This document shows positions 45,407-54,959 of a stretch of 64,000 nt of DNA, piece after piece. A model generated the notes under the pieces. It did no database searches, was not told the DNA's origin, and saw only the letters and a program-made list of their open reading frames with translations. This DNA is from Pseudobdellovibrionaceae bacterium (GTDB taxonomy: Bacteria; Bdellovibrionota; Bdellovibrionia; Bdellovibrionales; UBA1609), in the NCBI GenBank assembly GCA_023954155.1, contig JAMLIO010000005.1, forward strand, positions 160,335 through 224,334. The letters are read 5' to 3'. Position 1 is the stretch's first letter. Every line of letters starts with the position of its first letter. A program made the position numbers and the translations under genes.

Positions 45407-45661
45407 ATGGTGGGAATTATTGTTAATATTCTAATTGGTTTTGTGATTGGTCTACTGGCAAGATTTTTTAAGCCTGGCAATGACAAGATGGGATTTATAC
45501 TGACTTCCGTGGTGGGGATTTTAGGATCTTCACTAGCTACAATCTTAGGTCAAGCCGTAGGGCTTTACCATCCAGGTGATGCCGCAGGTTTTATCGGCTC
45601 TGTAATTGGGGCCGTGATCTTGCTGTCTTTACTTTCTTATATCAGAAAAGGACGCCCCTAG
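45407..45661 (+). CDS. GlsB/YeaQ/YmgE-family small membrane protein
   Basis: The 84-residue protein has three hydrophobic helices with Gly motifs (VNILIGFVIGLLARFFKPG, GFILTSVVGILGSSLATILG and GFIGSVIGAVILLSLL), typical of the transglycosylase-associated small protein family, often stress-induced. Its role is not established. The end of the gene is duplicated 70 bases downstream. Confidence 0.85.
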   Translation: MVGIIVNILIGFVIGLLARFFKPGNDKMGFILTSVVGILGSSLATILGQAVGLYHPGDAAGFIGSVIGAVILLSLLSYIRKGRP

Positions 45662-45742
45662 TTTCAAATCTGGGGCACGGGGTGTCTCGACCAAATAGTC
45701 TCCCACCTTAATCAGAAAAGGACGTCCTTAGTTTCAAATCTG
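45641..45742 (+). repeat. Direct repeat of the 3' end of the small membrane protein gene
   Basis: The 32 bases 45641-45672, covering the last seven codons, stop and 11 bases beyond, recur at 45711-45742 with two differences. The unit length is 70 bases. It may reflect slipped duplication of the gene's end. Confidence 0.85.
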
Positions 45743-45822
45743 TGACCCCAAAGAGTATTATTTTTAGGTCTCACTGACTTGTGGCTCATTAAGCCAAGTG
45801 TACAAAACTTGGTGTCTGTCTT

Positions 45823-46464
45823 CTAGTCTTTATACTCGGCCTCTGTGTACTGTCTTACAGTGTCTTTACTGATCCCAGGGGCAGTTTCTAGTAAATACAT
45901 TTTATTATCTTTTATTTCAAAGACAGCAAGGTTGGTCACAATTTTGTTCACACACTTTTGACCTGTTAAAGGCAGTTTACACTCTTTAAGGACTTTAGAA
46001 TTTCCCTCTTTATCAGTGTGTTGCATGATGACCACTACACGACGAGCCGAAGCCACAAGGTCCATAGCGCCCCCCATGCCTTTGACCATTTTGCCTGGGA
46101 TCATCCAATTGGCGATGTCTCCATTTTGAGCCACTTCCATCGCACCCAATACAGTGAGATTCACATGCCCCCCCCGAATCATGGCAAAGCTGTCTGCAGA
46201 AGAAAAAAAACTAGCCCCTTTTACAGCTGTCACAGTCTGTTTGCCTGCATTGATCAGATCAGGGTCTACTTGTTGATCTGTAGGAAAAGGTCCCATACCT
46301 AAGAGACCGTTTTCACTTTGAAGCATGACACTTTTACTGTCGTCAATGTAGTTGCTTACCAAAGTAGGAATACCAATGCCTAGGTTGACGGCATACCCAT
46401 CTTCAATTTCAGTGGCCACTTTCTGTGCCATCTCTTCTCTTGTCCAGCCCGCATTAAAAGACAT
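45823..46464 (-). CDS. scoB: Succinyl-CoA:3-ketoacid CoA-transferase subunit B
   Basis: The catalytic glutamate lies in [11 protein letters not shown], the family signature for the beta subunit. [11 protein letters not shown] near the N-terminus and [13 protein letters not shown] in the middle agree. Length 213 aa. Together with scoA and the thiolase it activates acetoacetate to acetoacetyl-CoA and cleaves it to acetyl-CoA. The ribosome site AAAGGAG is strong. Confidence 0.94.
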   Translation of the reverse strand: MSFNAGWTREEMAQKVATEIEDGYAVNLGIGIPTLVSNYIDDSKSVMLQSENGLLGMGPFPTDQQVDPDLINAGKQTVTAVKGASFFSSADSFAMIRGGHVNLTVLGAMEVAQNGDIANWMIPGKMVKGMGGAMDLVASARRVVVIMQHTDKEGNSKVLKECKLPLTGQKCVNKIVTNLAVFEIKDNKMYLLETAPGISKDTVRQYTEAEYKD

Positions 46465-46515
46465 GTTCGTTCTCCTTTGCTTTGCTTGTGGGTGAAGGCC
46501 TTTCTTTGACCGAAA

Positions 46516-47217
46516 TTAAGCGTTACGAACTGTGCGTTGTTCGATGCGCTTTTCGTAATGTTCACCGCGAATCAATCTTTGTACATAGATTCCAGGAATA
46601 TGAATGTGGTCGGGATCAAGTTCACCCACTTCCACAATCTCTTCCACTTCAGCGACAGTGATCTTACCCGCAGTGGCCATCATGGGATTAAAGTTTGCTG
46701 CCGTTTTTCTAAAGACCAAATTTCCATAAGTATCAGCCTTCCAGGCTTTGACAAGAGCAAAGTCTCCGATAATGGCGCGTTCTAATAAATAGGTACGGCC
46801 ATCAAAGTCCTTGGTCTCTTTACCCTTAGCCACTTCAGTGCCTACACCTGTGGGCGTATAGAATCCTGGAATGCCAGCCCCACCTGCGCGTATGCGCTCG
46901 GCTAGAGTTCCTTGGGGGGTGAGTTCTACTTCCAGTTCGCCTTTTAAAAATTGTTCGGCAAAGGTTTTATTTTCACCAACATAGCTAGAGATCATTTTTT
47001 TAATCTGTCGTGTCTGTAAAAGTAAACCCAAACCAAAATCATCCACTCCAGCGTTATTAGACACACAGGTGAGATCTTTTGCACCTGTATCTCGTAGGGC
47101 CAGAATCAAATTTTCGGGAATTCCGCATAAACCAAATCCTCCTACTAAAAGAGTCATTCCATCTTTAACGCCTTCTAAAGCGTCCTTGGCTGAAGAGTAT
47201 ATCTTTTTGCTTTTCAT
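46516..47217 (-). CDS. scoA: Succinyl-CoA:3-ketoacid CoA-transferase subunit A
   Basis: The alpha subunit signature [13 protein letters not shown] is near residue 28, followed by [11 protein letters not shown] and [20 protein letters not shown]. Length 233 aa. It lies between the thiolase gene and scoB on the same strand, with gaps of about 50 bases, in a clear three-gene operon. Confidence 0.94.
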   Translation of the reverse strand: MKSKKIYSSAKDALEGVKDGMTLLVGGFGLCGIPENLILALRDTGAKDLTCVSNNAGVDDFGLGLLLQTRQIKKMISSYVGENKTFAEQFLKGELEVELTPQGTLAERIRAGGAGIPGFYTPTGVGTEVAKGKETKDFDGRTYLLERAIIGDFALVKAWKADTYGNLVFRKTAANFNPMMATAGKITVAEVEEIVEVGELDPDHIHIPGIYVQRLIRGEHYEKRIEQRTVRNA

Positions 47218-47269
47218 GGCTTAAACCTCAATCACTTGAATAGACTTCAAGTTATAAAAATATTTGTAT

Positions 47270-48445
47270 TTAAACGCGCTCAACAATAACAGCTACGGCC
47301 TCTCCACCACCAATACATAAGGTCGCAAGACCGAACTGTTTATCTTTGCTGTGAAGAGCATGTAAAAGTGTGGTGAAGATTCTAGCTCCACTGGCTCCAA
47401 TAGGATGACCAATGGCAACGGCTCCTCCATACACATTTACTTTTTCATCGGCGATCTTAAGATCTCTTTGGGCGGCCATAGTCACTGCACTAAAGGCTTC
47501 GTTGATCTCCCAAAGATCAATGTCATTCACGCCGAGCTTAGCGTTTTCAAGGGCCTTCTTGATCGCACCCACAGGAGCTGTGGTGAACCACTTAGGATCT
47601 TGGGCAAAAGTAGCTTGAGCTAGAATGCGAGCTAAAGGTTTATGTGTGCCTTTAAAATCTTCACTTCCTAATACCAGAGCCGCAGCCCCATCGTTGATCT
47701 TACTGGCGTTAGCTGCTGTGATGGTGCCGTCTTTTTCGAAGGCAGGGCGTAGAGTAGGAATTTTATCAAAACGAGCCTTTCCAGGTTCCTCATCCGTATC
47801 CACAGTGGTGGTCGCACCACGCACTGTGAATTCCACTTTGGCCAGTTCTTCTGCAAAAACTCCTTGGCCTTGAGCGGCTTGGGCTTTTTTGTAACTGTTT
47901 TCTGCAAACTGATCTTGCTCTTCACGAGTGAATTTGTACTCTTTAACACAAAGCTCTGCGGCATTTCCCATGTGCCAATTGTTGTAAGGGTCCCACAGGC
48001 CATCATGAACCATAGAGTCAATGACCTGACCATTTCCCATTCTGTAGCCATTACGGGCTTGAGGCAGAAGGTAAGGGGATTGAGACATAGATTCCTGTCC
48101 TCCGCATACGACCGCTTGGCTGCGTCCTAAACGAATAGAATCATCAGCAAGCATCACGGCTTTTAAACCTGAACCACAGACCTTGTTGATCGTCATGCAC
48201 TCTGTAGAGGTGGCTCCACCAGCACCAATCCATGATTGACGAGCGGGAGCTTGTCCTGCTCCTGCGGGAAGCACTTGCCCCATGATGCACTCTTGAATTT
48301 GGTCTGAGTTGAATCCTGAAGTTTCCATTGCGGCTTTAATCGCAATAGCACCTAATTGTGGTGCTGAAAAACCAGACAATGCGCCATTGAAAGCACCCAC
48401 TGGAGTGCGTTTTGCTGAATAGATATAAGTCGTTTTTGAAGACAA
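47270..48445 (-). CDS. Acetyl-CoA C-acetyltransferase (thiolase)
   Basis: The acyl-accepting cysteine is in NKVCGSGLKAV, the histidine motif in GHPIGASGAR, and the second cysteine in LCIGGGEAVAV. The frame opens at 48574, but the N-terminal 43 residues are atypical; a TTG at 48445 directly behind AAAGGGGGTC gives 391 residues, the family's normal size. It heads the scoAB operon and is divergent from the histone-like gene. Confidence 0.92.
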   Translation of the reverse strand: MSSKTTYIYSAKRTPVGAFNGALSGFSAPQLGAIAIKAAMETSGFNSDQIQECIMGQVLPAGAGQAPARQSWIGAGGATSTECMTINKVCGSGLKAVMLADDSIRLGRSQAVVCGGQESMSQSPYLLPQARNGYRMGNGQVIDSMVHDGLWDPYNNWHMGNAAELCVKEYKFTREEQDQFAENSYKKAQAAQGQGVFAEELAKVEFTVRGATTTVDTDEEPGKARFDKIPTLRPAFEKDGTITAANASKINDGAAALVLGSEDFKGTHKPLARILAQATFAQDPKWFTTAPVGAIKKALENAKLGVNDIDLWEINEAFSAVTMAAQRDLKIADEKVNVYGGAVAIGHPIGASGARIFTTLLHALHSKDKQFGLATLCIGGGEAVAVIVERV

Positions 48446-48610
48446 ATTGACCCCCTTTAAATTGAGAGTATAAACATCTAAAAGACTGGGCCAGAAGTCA
48501 AAGTCCAGCCTGTCAAAGACTGCAAATAGCGGCGTCGCTTTTAATAAGGGTGTTGACTCATGAGCCAAGATCAAAGAAAGTCAAAGTTTAATATTTTAAG
48601 GGGTTTATTT

Positions 48611-49480
48611 ATGTCTGCTGCGAAGAAAAAGAAGGCCACTGGCAAGACCACGGCTAAAAAGACAACCAAAAAAACAACAGCTAAAAAAGTAGCAAAAAAA
48701 GCCACTACTAAGACGGCAAAAAAAACTAAAGCCGTGGCTAAACCCAAAGCGGCCAAACCCACAAACAAAAAAGCAGCGGCAAAAAAGACTGCGGCTAAAA
48801 AATCAACTGCTCCTAAAGGGGCAGCTAAGGCTCCCAAAGCTGCTGTCAGTAAAGCTCCTAAAGTAAAACCAGTCTCCGCGAAAAAAACAAAAGCAGAGTC
48901 TACGGCTAAAAAAGGATCTGCTAAGGCATCTAAGTCAGACAAAAACGTGAAAGCAGTCAGTGCCAAAGCCAGTAAAAAAATAGCGACTCCTAAAGAGAGT
49001 GCAAAGCCTAAAAAGGCCCCTCAAGCCAAAGAGGTGAGCGCACCTAAAGTAGATCCTAAGTCCATCACAGAAGGTTTAGTCAAAGTAGAAAGCAAGGCCA
49101 AGATTGCCGATGTTCTATTGACCGATGCGGAAGGACGTGTGCTGTGTCGTTTCGCGGGCTGTGATGCTCCTGCTGTGGTAGAGAGCTATTGCCGTTATCA
49201 CTATCTTTTAAACTGGAAGAAGATTCAGTTGCGTAAAAAGATTTTAGCTGAAGGAAAGCTTGAGAACTACATCAATGAACTTACTGCGCGTTACCCTGAT
49301 AAATATTTAGAAATGATGAAGAGTGATCTCAAATCAGAGAAAGACTTTTTAGCCGCCGTTCAAGAACTTGAAATTGATGATCCAGATGCAGCGATGAGTG
49401 ACAGCGATGCCGAGAACTACTTAGAAGAAGTGCGTGGCATTCGCGGTGACAATCGTGGGTCTTCAGAGGACGATTACTAG
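48611..49480 (+). CDS. Histone-H1-like Lys/Ala-rich protein with C-terminal zinc-knuckle-like domain
   Basis: Residues 1 to about 150 are Lys/Ala/Thr/Pro repeats (AAKK, AKKTT and similar), as in bacterial H1-like nucleoid proteins. The second half is a compact acidic domain with a C-x4-C-x9-C-x2-H pattern (CRFAGC, then SYCRYHYLLNW), likely metal-binding, and a conserved-looking NWKKIQLRKKILAEGK helix. The basic tail should bind DNA or RNA; the role of the C-terminal domain is unknown. The frame opens at 48560; the ATG at 48611 is preferred, with AGGGG upstream. Confidence 0.8.
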   Translation: MSAAKKKKATGKTTAKKTTKKTTAKKVAKKATTKTAKKTKAVAKPKAAKPTNKKAAAKKTAAKKSTAPKGAAKAPKAAVSKAPKVKPVSAKKTKAESTAKKGSAKASKSDKNVKAVSAKASKKIATPKESAKPKKAPQAKEVSAPKVDPKSITEGLVKVESKAKIADVLLTDAEGRVLCRFAGCDAPAVVESYCRYHYLLNWKKIQLRKKILAEGKLENYINELTARYPDKYLEMMKSDLKSEKDFLAAVQELEIDDPDAAMSDSDAENYLEEVRGIRGDNRGSSEDDY

Positions 49481-49571
49481 GGTATTTTTTCAAAATATTC
49501 TCCCTAGATAGAAATTTTTAATAAGGTAATTTATATAAAAGACTCCGCTTTTTTAAGCCATCGAGGTGAAT

Positions 49572-50354
49572 GTGAAACGGGGCCTTTGTCTTTTTGTATT
49601 GTGCATCTTGGGGACCATCCCCGCGAAGGCGAGGCCACAGTGTTTGCATTATTTAAGTGCTGACATTTTTAAGTCCCAAAACCTACAAGAACGAGAAAAG
49701 GCCATGGCTCAACTTACCGAAGCCTGGTCTAAAAACTCAGAGAACCAGAACTCAAAAGTCTTTGCGCAAGAATGGTTTTTAGGACAAGGGGCCGAGGGCG
49801 AAGCCTACTTAAAATTTAGACCCAGAGCCAAACATTTCAACGTTGTACACAAATACTTTTATACTGAAATTTGGGGAAGGTCTGCTTACAGACTAGCTCA
49901 GAATGTGGAAAGCCTAAGATGGCTCAGACAGTATAAGGAACAGGGACTTCTTGGAAACATCGAGGTGGTTCAACTTTACGGTGTTTCTGAAGCACGACTT
50001 GCGATGTACCTAGAATATATTCATGGGGATAGCGTTTTGCATCTTACACATCGTCGCACAGACCAGAATGGGGGTTGGACCAATCCCACTTTTGAGCTGC
50101 GAAAAGATTTGGGTTTTAAGGAAATGGAGGTCTTAAGACGTTTTGACCAAGAGACCGAAAAGATCAGTGGCTTATGGAAAGAGCGAAGAGGATATTATAC
50201 TGAAGCTCGTCAAATTGAGATAAATGGCGAGCTTTTTACAGTTGTGCTGCTGATTAAAGACCAAAGAACCCAGCGTACCATTATTGATCTTAATATCATG
50301 AACATTGTCTATGACACTGCAAATGATCGTTTGGTCATTGTAGACCCTCATTAG
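49572..50354 (+). CDS. Exported protein with a kinase-like sequence pattern, 260 aa
   Basis: A short signal peptide (MKRGLCLFVLCILG, cut near AKA-RPQ) precedes a domain reading like a diverged protein or aminoglycoside kinase. It has a Gly-rich loop GQGAEGEAYL, VVHKYFY as the lysine strand, YLEYIHGDSVLHL as the hinge, and DLNIMNIVYD followed by VIVDPH as catalytic and metal loops (DxxxxN and D). The usual HRD is replaced by IIDLN. Whether it is active is unknown. A secreted kinase-like protein would be a candidate effector. It overlaps the convergent antiporter gene by 20 bases. Confidence 0.7.
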   Translation: MKRGLCLFVLCILGTIPAKARPQCLHYLSADIFKSQNLQEREKAMAQLTEAWSKNSENQNSKVFAQEWFLGQGAEGEAYLKFRPRAKHFNVVHKYFYTEIWGRSAYRLAQNVESLRWLRQYKEQGLLGNIEVVQLYGVSEARLAMYLEYIHGDSVLHLTHRRTDQNGGWTNPTFELRKDLGFKEMEVLRRFDQETEKISGLWKERRGYYTEARQIEINGELFTVVLLIKDQRTQRTIIDLNIMNIVYDTANDRLVIVDPH

Positions 50355-51690
50355 TAGATAAATTATCTTTAGTTATAGACTCTTTCATCCCTTCGACTCT
50401 ATTTAAGCCCCATTTAAATAAGATCGGGCCAAAAATTTCATTTAAGGTCACTAAAGAAATGGCCAAGGTGGCCAGTTGTGGTCCAACGTGAGGGACACGT
50501 TCGTACACAATCATAGAGATTCCAATGGAAAGTCCTGCTTGCGATACAAAAGGGGTAAAGCCATATTTTTTCAGATCAGGTGTACTGCGTGCAAGTGATT
50601 GGGCTGTGTACTCTGAGAACCATGTAAGTGCCACACGCACAACAAATAGAATCAGAACCAGCTGCCACATATTGAGCAGGTCTTCAACGTGCAAAGAGGC
50701 CCCCGCAGTGGCAAAGAAGGCGATCATGATGATAGAAGAAAGTGCTTCAATGGACTCAATCAGCTTTTCTGACTGTTTAGAAAAGTTAGTCACCACAAAT
50801 CCCGCCACAACAAACACCAGAAGAGTATCATAGTGCAGATAAGAGCACAGAGCGGTCACACCATAAGAGATAGCGATCACAAAAAGAATAGGGTTTCTGT
50901 GGATAAACTTAAAGTAAGCCGCAATAAAAAGCCCAAAAAAACTTCCCGCCGAAATAGAAGCCAGAATCTCTTTAAGTAAAGGACTGATCCCACTTAAAGA
51001 AAAAGTCATGTGGGGATCAAGTGTAGATTTGGTAAAGGCCATAACAATAGAAAAAATAATAAGTACAACGACATCAAGAATCACCACAATACCCAAAGCA
51101 TGTTCTGAGAGACGATTTTTGATTTGGGTTTCACTTAAAATAGCGACTACTGCAGCAGGAGATTTAGAAATCGCAATGACGGAAAACAAAACCGCAATAG
51201 ATACAACGGTTGCAAAGTCATGGTCCTTAAAAAAGTAAACATGATCTCGCATTAAAATCAAAGTGGCGGTGATGCCTATACCAATAAAAACAATATGGGC
51301 CCACGTGGCGTGGATAAGGCTTTTTAAATTTTTTCTAAGCATTTCCACTGTGAACTCTGAGCCTGCGTGCATAGCAATTAAGGCTAAAGCAAGTCCATTC
51401 ACCAATCGAAGTTGTTCGACCTGCTCCTGATCTAAAACCCCTGACAGAGAAGGCCCAGCAAGTAGGCCCGCAAATAAATATCCCGTAAGACTTGGAAGCC
51501 CCACAATAGAGCAAAGTCGGCCAGCAACCAGGCCCCCTAGGACCAAAAATCCTAATCCAAATAGTCCGTTACGTTTAAACTCTAACCCTAAAAAATGTTC
51601 TGTGACCCATACACCAGCAATCACAATTAAGATGGCAAGGATGCTTTGTCCTACAACTTTAAAATCTACGGACTCATGGGAGCTGCTCAT
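50335..51690 (-). CDS. Cation:proton antiporter, CPA2 (KefB-like) family
   Basis: About twelve membrane helices over 451 residues carry the CPA2 pattern: GLPSLTGYLFAGLLAGPSLS in the second helix region, SKSPAAVVAILSE (the discontinuous helix), LGIVVILDVVVLI with the exchange aspartate, and VSQAGLSIGI near the end. It has no C-terminal TrkA/RCK domain, so potassium-nucleotide control is not evident. Its start overlaps the stop of the next membrane gene (ATGA). Confidence 0.85.
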   Translation of the reverse strand: MSSSHESVDFKVVGQSILAILIVIAGVWVTEHFLGLEFKRNGLFGLGFLVLGGLVAGRLCSIVGLPSLTGYLFAGLLAGPSLSGVLDQEQVEQLRLVNGLALALIAMHAGSEFTVEMLRKNLKSLIHATWAHIVFIGIGITATLILMRDHVYFFKDHDFATVVSIAVLFSVIAISKSPAAVVAILSETQIKNRLSEHALGIVVILDVVVLIIFSIVMAFTKSTLDPHMTFSLSGISPLLKEILASISAGSFFGLFIAAYFKFIHRNPILFVIAISYGVTALCSYLHYDTLLVFVVAGFVVTNFSKQSEKLIESIEALSSIIMIAFFATAGASLHVEDLLNMWQLVLILFVVRVALTWFSEYTAQSLARSTPDLKKYGFTPFVSQAGLSIGISMIVYERVPHVGPQLATLAISLVTLNEIFGPILFKWGLNRVEGMKESITKDNLSTNEGLQ

Positions 51691-52802
51691 GAAGCCACCT
51701 CTTCTTTGGTGTTCGCGTTCAAAGCATCACGTTTAGCAAATTCAAGTATCAAAGACAAAATGTCATTAGCAATAAACCCGACACAAAAACTACTTAAGAT
51801 AAATCCAGTATCTTCATTATGAAATTTAGAGAGATGCAAAGATAGGGTAATGGGCAAAGCCAGTTGGGAGATGGGAATGATGGTGGTCAAAACCTCTTCG
51901 ATGCTGGCTTTACGAAGACCAAAATTTAAAATCAAAGCCTTCATGGCAAAACGGGTTAAAGCCAGTAACACACCGATGATCATCACACTGGGTGTAATTG
52001 TAATGAACATTCCACAAAATAAAGCGATCACAAATTTTAAAGGGATCAAGGTCTTAGTGAGTGTGGTATCATTAAGCACACGAACATTATGCAAAGTGGC
52101 CATAGACCATCCAAAACCAAGTCCGACTAAAACTTCAAGATCACCAAGTCCTGCACTCCAACCTGTGCCTAAAATACAAACTCCAGCTAAAGTCAGACGC
52201 CCAGGAGTGTTCAAAGACTTGTCTGCTGGAATGATCAAACGACAAACAAGTCCCATTAAAAACCCAATGGCAACAGGGATAAGAAGATTCAAATAAGTGA
52301 ATTTATAAAGATTGTTCGTAAAAAGATAAAGCAAACTGATAAAAAAGAAGAAGAGTACAAAAGGATTTTCTTTTGAACTGAAAAGCACAGAGCTTAAAAT
52401 CAGTGATGTGGCTAAAAGTTTAATGGACGAAGGAGCAAGACTGAACATGTCTAAATCAGAAAATTCAAAAGTATGAATGATAATCAGAGTAGAAAAAAAG
52501 AACACCAGATGCCCTAAGAAAAAAGGCAAAAGTTTAATGACAGATTCAAGGCTAGGTTGAACCTTCCACAGTCGGGCCCCAACTAAAAAAGCAATCCAAG
52601 TGAGTCCCACCTTCAGAGCCCAAGAGAGCTCGCTTAGAGTGGAGGGGAGAATGGGAACCAGACCTTGAGTGGGTGAAAAGAAAAGGCCAATAAGAATAGG
52701 AATAGAAATAAATGAAAAGGCGTTGACCTTTTTTAGAAAATCAAGATTAGCAACAAAAAAAGTAAGGGAGAACATCCCTAATAAAATTAAAATCGCGTTC
52801 AA
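51687..52802 (-). CDS. Multi-pass membrane protein, likely antiporter-related, 371 aa
   Basis: Ten or more hydrophobic helices fill the sequence. The repeat organisation and the TPGRLTLAGVCILGTGWSAG segment recall a sodium/proton antiporter fold, but no diagnostic motif is clear. It is locked by four-base overlaps between the mscS-family gene and the CPA2 antiporter, so the three probably serve ion or osmotic balance together. It might be a partner subunit of the antiporter. Confidence 0.65.
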   Translation of the reverse strand: MNAILILLGMFSLTFFVANLDFLKKVNAFSFISIPILIGLFFSPTQGLVPILPSTLSELSWALKVGLTWIAFLVGARLWKVQPSLESVIKLLPFFLGHLVFFFSTLIIIHTFEFSDLDMFSLAPSSIKLLATSLILSSVLFSSKENPFVLFFFFISLLYLFTNNLYKFTYLNLLIPVAIGFLMGLVCRLIIPADKSLNTPGRLTLAGVCILGTGWSAGLGDLEVLVGLGFGWSMATLHNVRVLNDTTLTKTLIPLKFVIALFCGMFITITPSVMIIGVLLALTRFAMKALILNFGLRKASIEEVLTTIIPISQLALPITLSLHLSKFHNEDTGFILSSFCVGFIANDILSLILEFAKRDALNANTKEEVAS

Positions 52803-54559
52803 GGTAGAAGTTCCTCAATTAAATCTGAGCTGAGTTTTAAAACTCCTTGGTCGTGAGCACGGGAAAGTGTACTTAAGACCTCCGTGTGCACGCTACTTGA
52901 AAAACGAGGTACAACTAAAGAGAGATGATAAAGCGTTGAGCTGAGTGAAATGCACTCTAGGGTCACCTCCATATTTTTTTCAGTAAAAAGAGATCGAAGA
53001 TCTTCTAAAGTGTCTTCTAAACTCTTTTGCCTTTGTAATTTAAAGTGGTAAGTCTTTTTGTTGTATTCGCGCTTATGAGTAAAACTCTTAAAAAGAAAGA
53101 GAGCCATAGGAATAAAGACTCGTCCTCCTTCTTCAGGCACGATGGTCAATCTGTACAAAGAGATTTCTGTGATTTCCCCTTGCTTATCACCAATCTTAAT
53201 CCACTGACCAAGCTCTAAAGCCCCCTGCCAGAGAACAAAACTGCCTGTGGCCACAGAGACAAGAAGCGGCAGGGTGGCAAGGAGGAGTATGATGGTTGCC
53301 GCAATGATGATGTGTTCAATAGGAGTGTTGAATCGTCCAAAGAGAGCGGCCGCAATCAAAGGAAAAAAGATCACACATGACAGTGCTGTTCCCCAAAAGC
53401 GCACCACAGAGATTCTAAACTCTTGTAAAAAACTCCAAGAGATACGACCTGACCTTACGCCCTTTAAAAATAAATCTAAAATTTTAAGAGAAAGGTTCCA
53501 AAAGAAAAGTAAGATGAAGGCTAAAAGCAGTCCAGGTAAAGATTCAAGTAGGGCCTGGACGGACTTGATACCCTGAGTGAAGATCTCTGCAAAAACATGG
53601 CTCATGGCTGTGCGTGTGACAGCAAATTGTCCAAGGATGGCCGCTAAGGTGGTCAACAGAATAACGATATAAGAGACCACTCGTCCAATGACCAAAAATA
53701 AAGCGAACAGTCCTCCCAAAGCTTGTGGAGAAATAAGAGTTTCAGACATAAGGACAACGGGTTTTAAGCTCTCTCTCTTTTCTTCGATCATCAGATCCGC
53801 ACGATTAAAGAACATTTTGATTTGATGAAAGATCGCAAAGCCCATCAAAGCGAAAAACACGGAAAGAAAAAACTGTAGGGCGATTTTTTGAATATGTAGT
53901 CTTTGAAACTCTTCTGTCACAAAGTTATTGAGTTCTGTCTGAAGTGCTTCCTTATAGTCACTGGCTGTTTTAAATCCAGCAGCACGACGGTCATTTTTAT
54001 CTAGATTGACAATCTTGTATCCACGAACACGAACCTCTAAAGACTGATCTTCTTTTATAAGAATGTCCACAAGCTTAGAGTCGGCTTCTAAAGTATCAGA
54101 AGCATTCATGGCATTTTCTAGATTCGCCGAGGCCTGTTTTATTTTTTCAGTCAGTTCAGGAAGTGGATCTTCGCTCTTATAGTAAATTTTAAAAACGGGC
54201 TGCTCACGAAAGACAACATTTTTATAAAGAGGCTCATCTTGGGCAGAAGGCGTAAGACTTTTTTCGTCTTCTAAGGAGTCTTTAGAATCTGTGGCTTTAG
54301 CTGCTCTTTGGATGGGTTCATTTGAGGCTGCGCCTTCTTGGGAGGGATCACTCTGTGGGGGCTCCTCAATGACTGCATTTTCTGGATGAATATGTGCGGA
54401 AGGGACTTCGGTAGCTGAAGTTTCTGCTTTTTTCACACCAGCGGCCCATACGGAAGAGGGTAAAGAAGTAGAAACTATAAGTGCAGTAATAATCAGCAAT
54501 GTCAAAATAAGAGGAAACACTAAGGCCGATCGAAGAGCAAAAGCACAGGCTCTAAGCAT
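52799..54559 (-). CDS. MscS-family mechanosensitive channel, 586 aa
   Basis: An N-terminal signal-like helix is followed by a long Ser/Glu/Ala-rich periplasmic part (to about residue 220), several transmembrane helices, and the MscS core: a pore-helix region, then SFVLWQGALELGQWIKIGDKQGEI-type beta domain and a C-terminal alpha-beta domain. The extended periplasmic region resembles the MscK/YbdG-like larger members. The frame opens with a TTG at 54574, but the GGAAGGAG inside it is the ribosome site for the ATG at 54559. Confidence 0.82.
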   Translation of the reverse strand: MLRACAFALRSALVFPLILTLLIITALIVSTSLPSSVWAAGVKKAETSATEVPSAHIHPENAVIEEPPQSDPSQEGAASNEPIQRAAKATDSKDSLEDEKSLTPSAQDEPLYKNVVFREQPVFKIYYKSEDPLPELTEKIKQASANLENAMNASDTLEADSKLVDILIKEDQSLEVRVRGYKIVNLDKNDRRAAGFKTASDYKEALQTELNNFVTEEFQRLHIQKIALQFFLSVFFALMGFAIFHQIKMFFNRADLMIEEKRESLKPVVLMSETLISPQALGGLFALFLVIGRVVSYIVILLTTLAAILGQFAVTRTAMSHVFAEIFTQGIKSVQALLESLPGLLLAFILLFFWNLSLKILDLFLKGVRSGRISWSFLQEFRISVVRFWGTALSCVIFFPLIAAALFGRFNTPIEHIIIAATIILLLATLPLLVSVATGSFVLWQGALELGQWIKIGDKQGEITEISLYRLTIVPEEGGRVFIPMALFLFKSFTHKREYNKKTYHFKLQRQKSLEDTLEDLRSLFTEKNMEVTLECISLSSTLYHLSLVVPRFSSSVHTEVLSTLSRAHDQGVLKLSSDLIEELLP

Positions 54560-54642
54560 AAATTCTCCTTCCAAAGGATAGCAGAACTTATGTTAAATCA
54601 GACCTTTAGAGGACGACAAGAAAAAATCTCGCGTTAAACCAC

Positions 54643-54885
54643 GGGCTTGTATCTCTAGTTTTAATTTGTCTTTTATCCTTCAAAGACCCCAGGCCGACTC
54701 GGGTGCAAAGCGTCTTCGGCTTTCGTCATAAGTTTTGGATTGAAATTAGATTTGAGAGAAACCCTTTGGGCTTCCCTCAAATCTAATTTCAATCCAAAAC
54801 TTATGCCGCAAGTCGGATACGCATTGCTCGCTCGGATGGAGTCTTTGAAGGATAAAAGACAAATTCAAACTAGAGAGACAAGCCC
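54643..54885. repeat. Palindromic element D (45-bp locus-specific arms, shared core)
   Basis: Outer arms 54643-54687 and 54841-54885 are inverted copies with two mismatches in 45; their sequence is not found in the other elements. The core between them (54688-54840) is shared with elements E (inverted) and F. Within the core a perfect 30-bp inverted pair (54727-54756 and 54776-54805) closes an apical loop around CCTTTGGG, and the flanks of that pair also match imperfectly, so the whole 243 bases are one nested palindrome. It lies 3' of the lipoprotein gene (minus strand) and upstream of the MscS-family gene. Confidence 0.93.
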
Positions 54886-54941
54886 CACAGTGTGTGGGGT
54901 GGTGAGAAAGTGAATGCGGTGTTCACATAGCACATTCACTT
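54883..54941 (-). terminator. Two hairpins 3' of the lipoprotein gene
   Basis: CCCCACA/TGTGGGG (54883-54899) and AAGTGAATG/CATTCACTT (54908-54941) follow the stop of the 54960-55856 gene on the minus strand. They probably end its transcript ahead of element D. No strong T tract is visible. Confidence 0.45.
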
Positions 54942-54959
54942 CAGAAATAAAATTTTAGA

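Noticed and set aside
46018..46302. 94-codon frame opposite scoB, His-rich
   Set aside because: Shadow of a strongly conserved gene on the other strand.
48571..48966. 131-codon minus-strand frame rich in Ala, Val and Phe opposite the histone-like gene
   Set aside because: It is the complement of AAR-rich lysine and alanine codons; such repeats leave the opposite strand free of stops. No start context or family.
54688..54840. Integron attC site in the D/E/F core
   Set aside because: The core is palindromic with GCG-type motifs, but I find no clear core-site pairs (RYYYAAC/GTTRRRY) at its ends and no integrase in the window.
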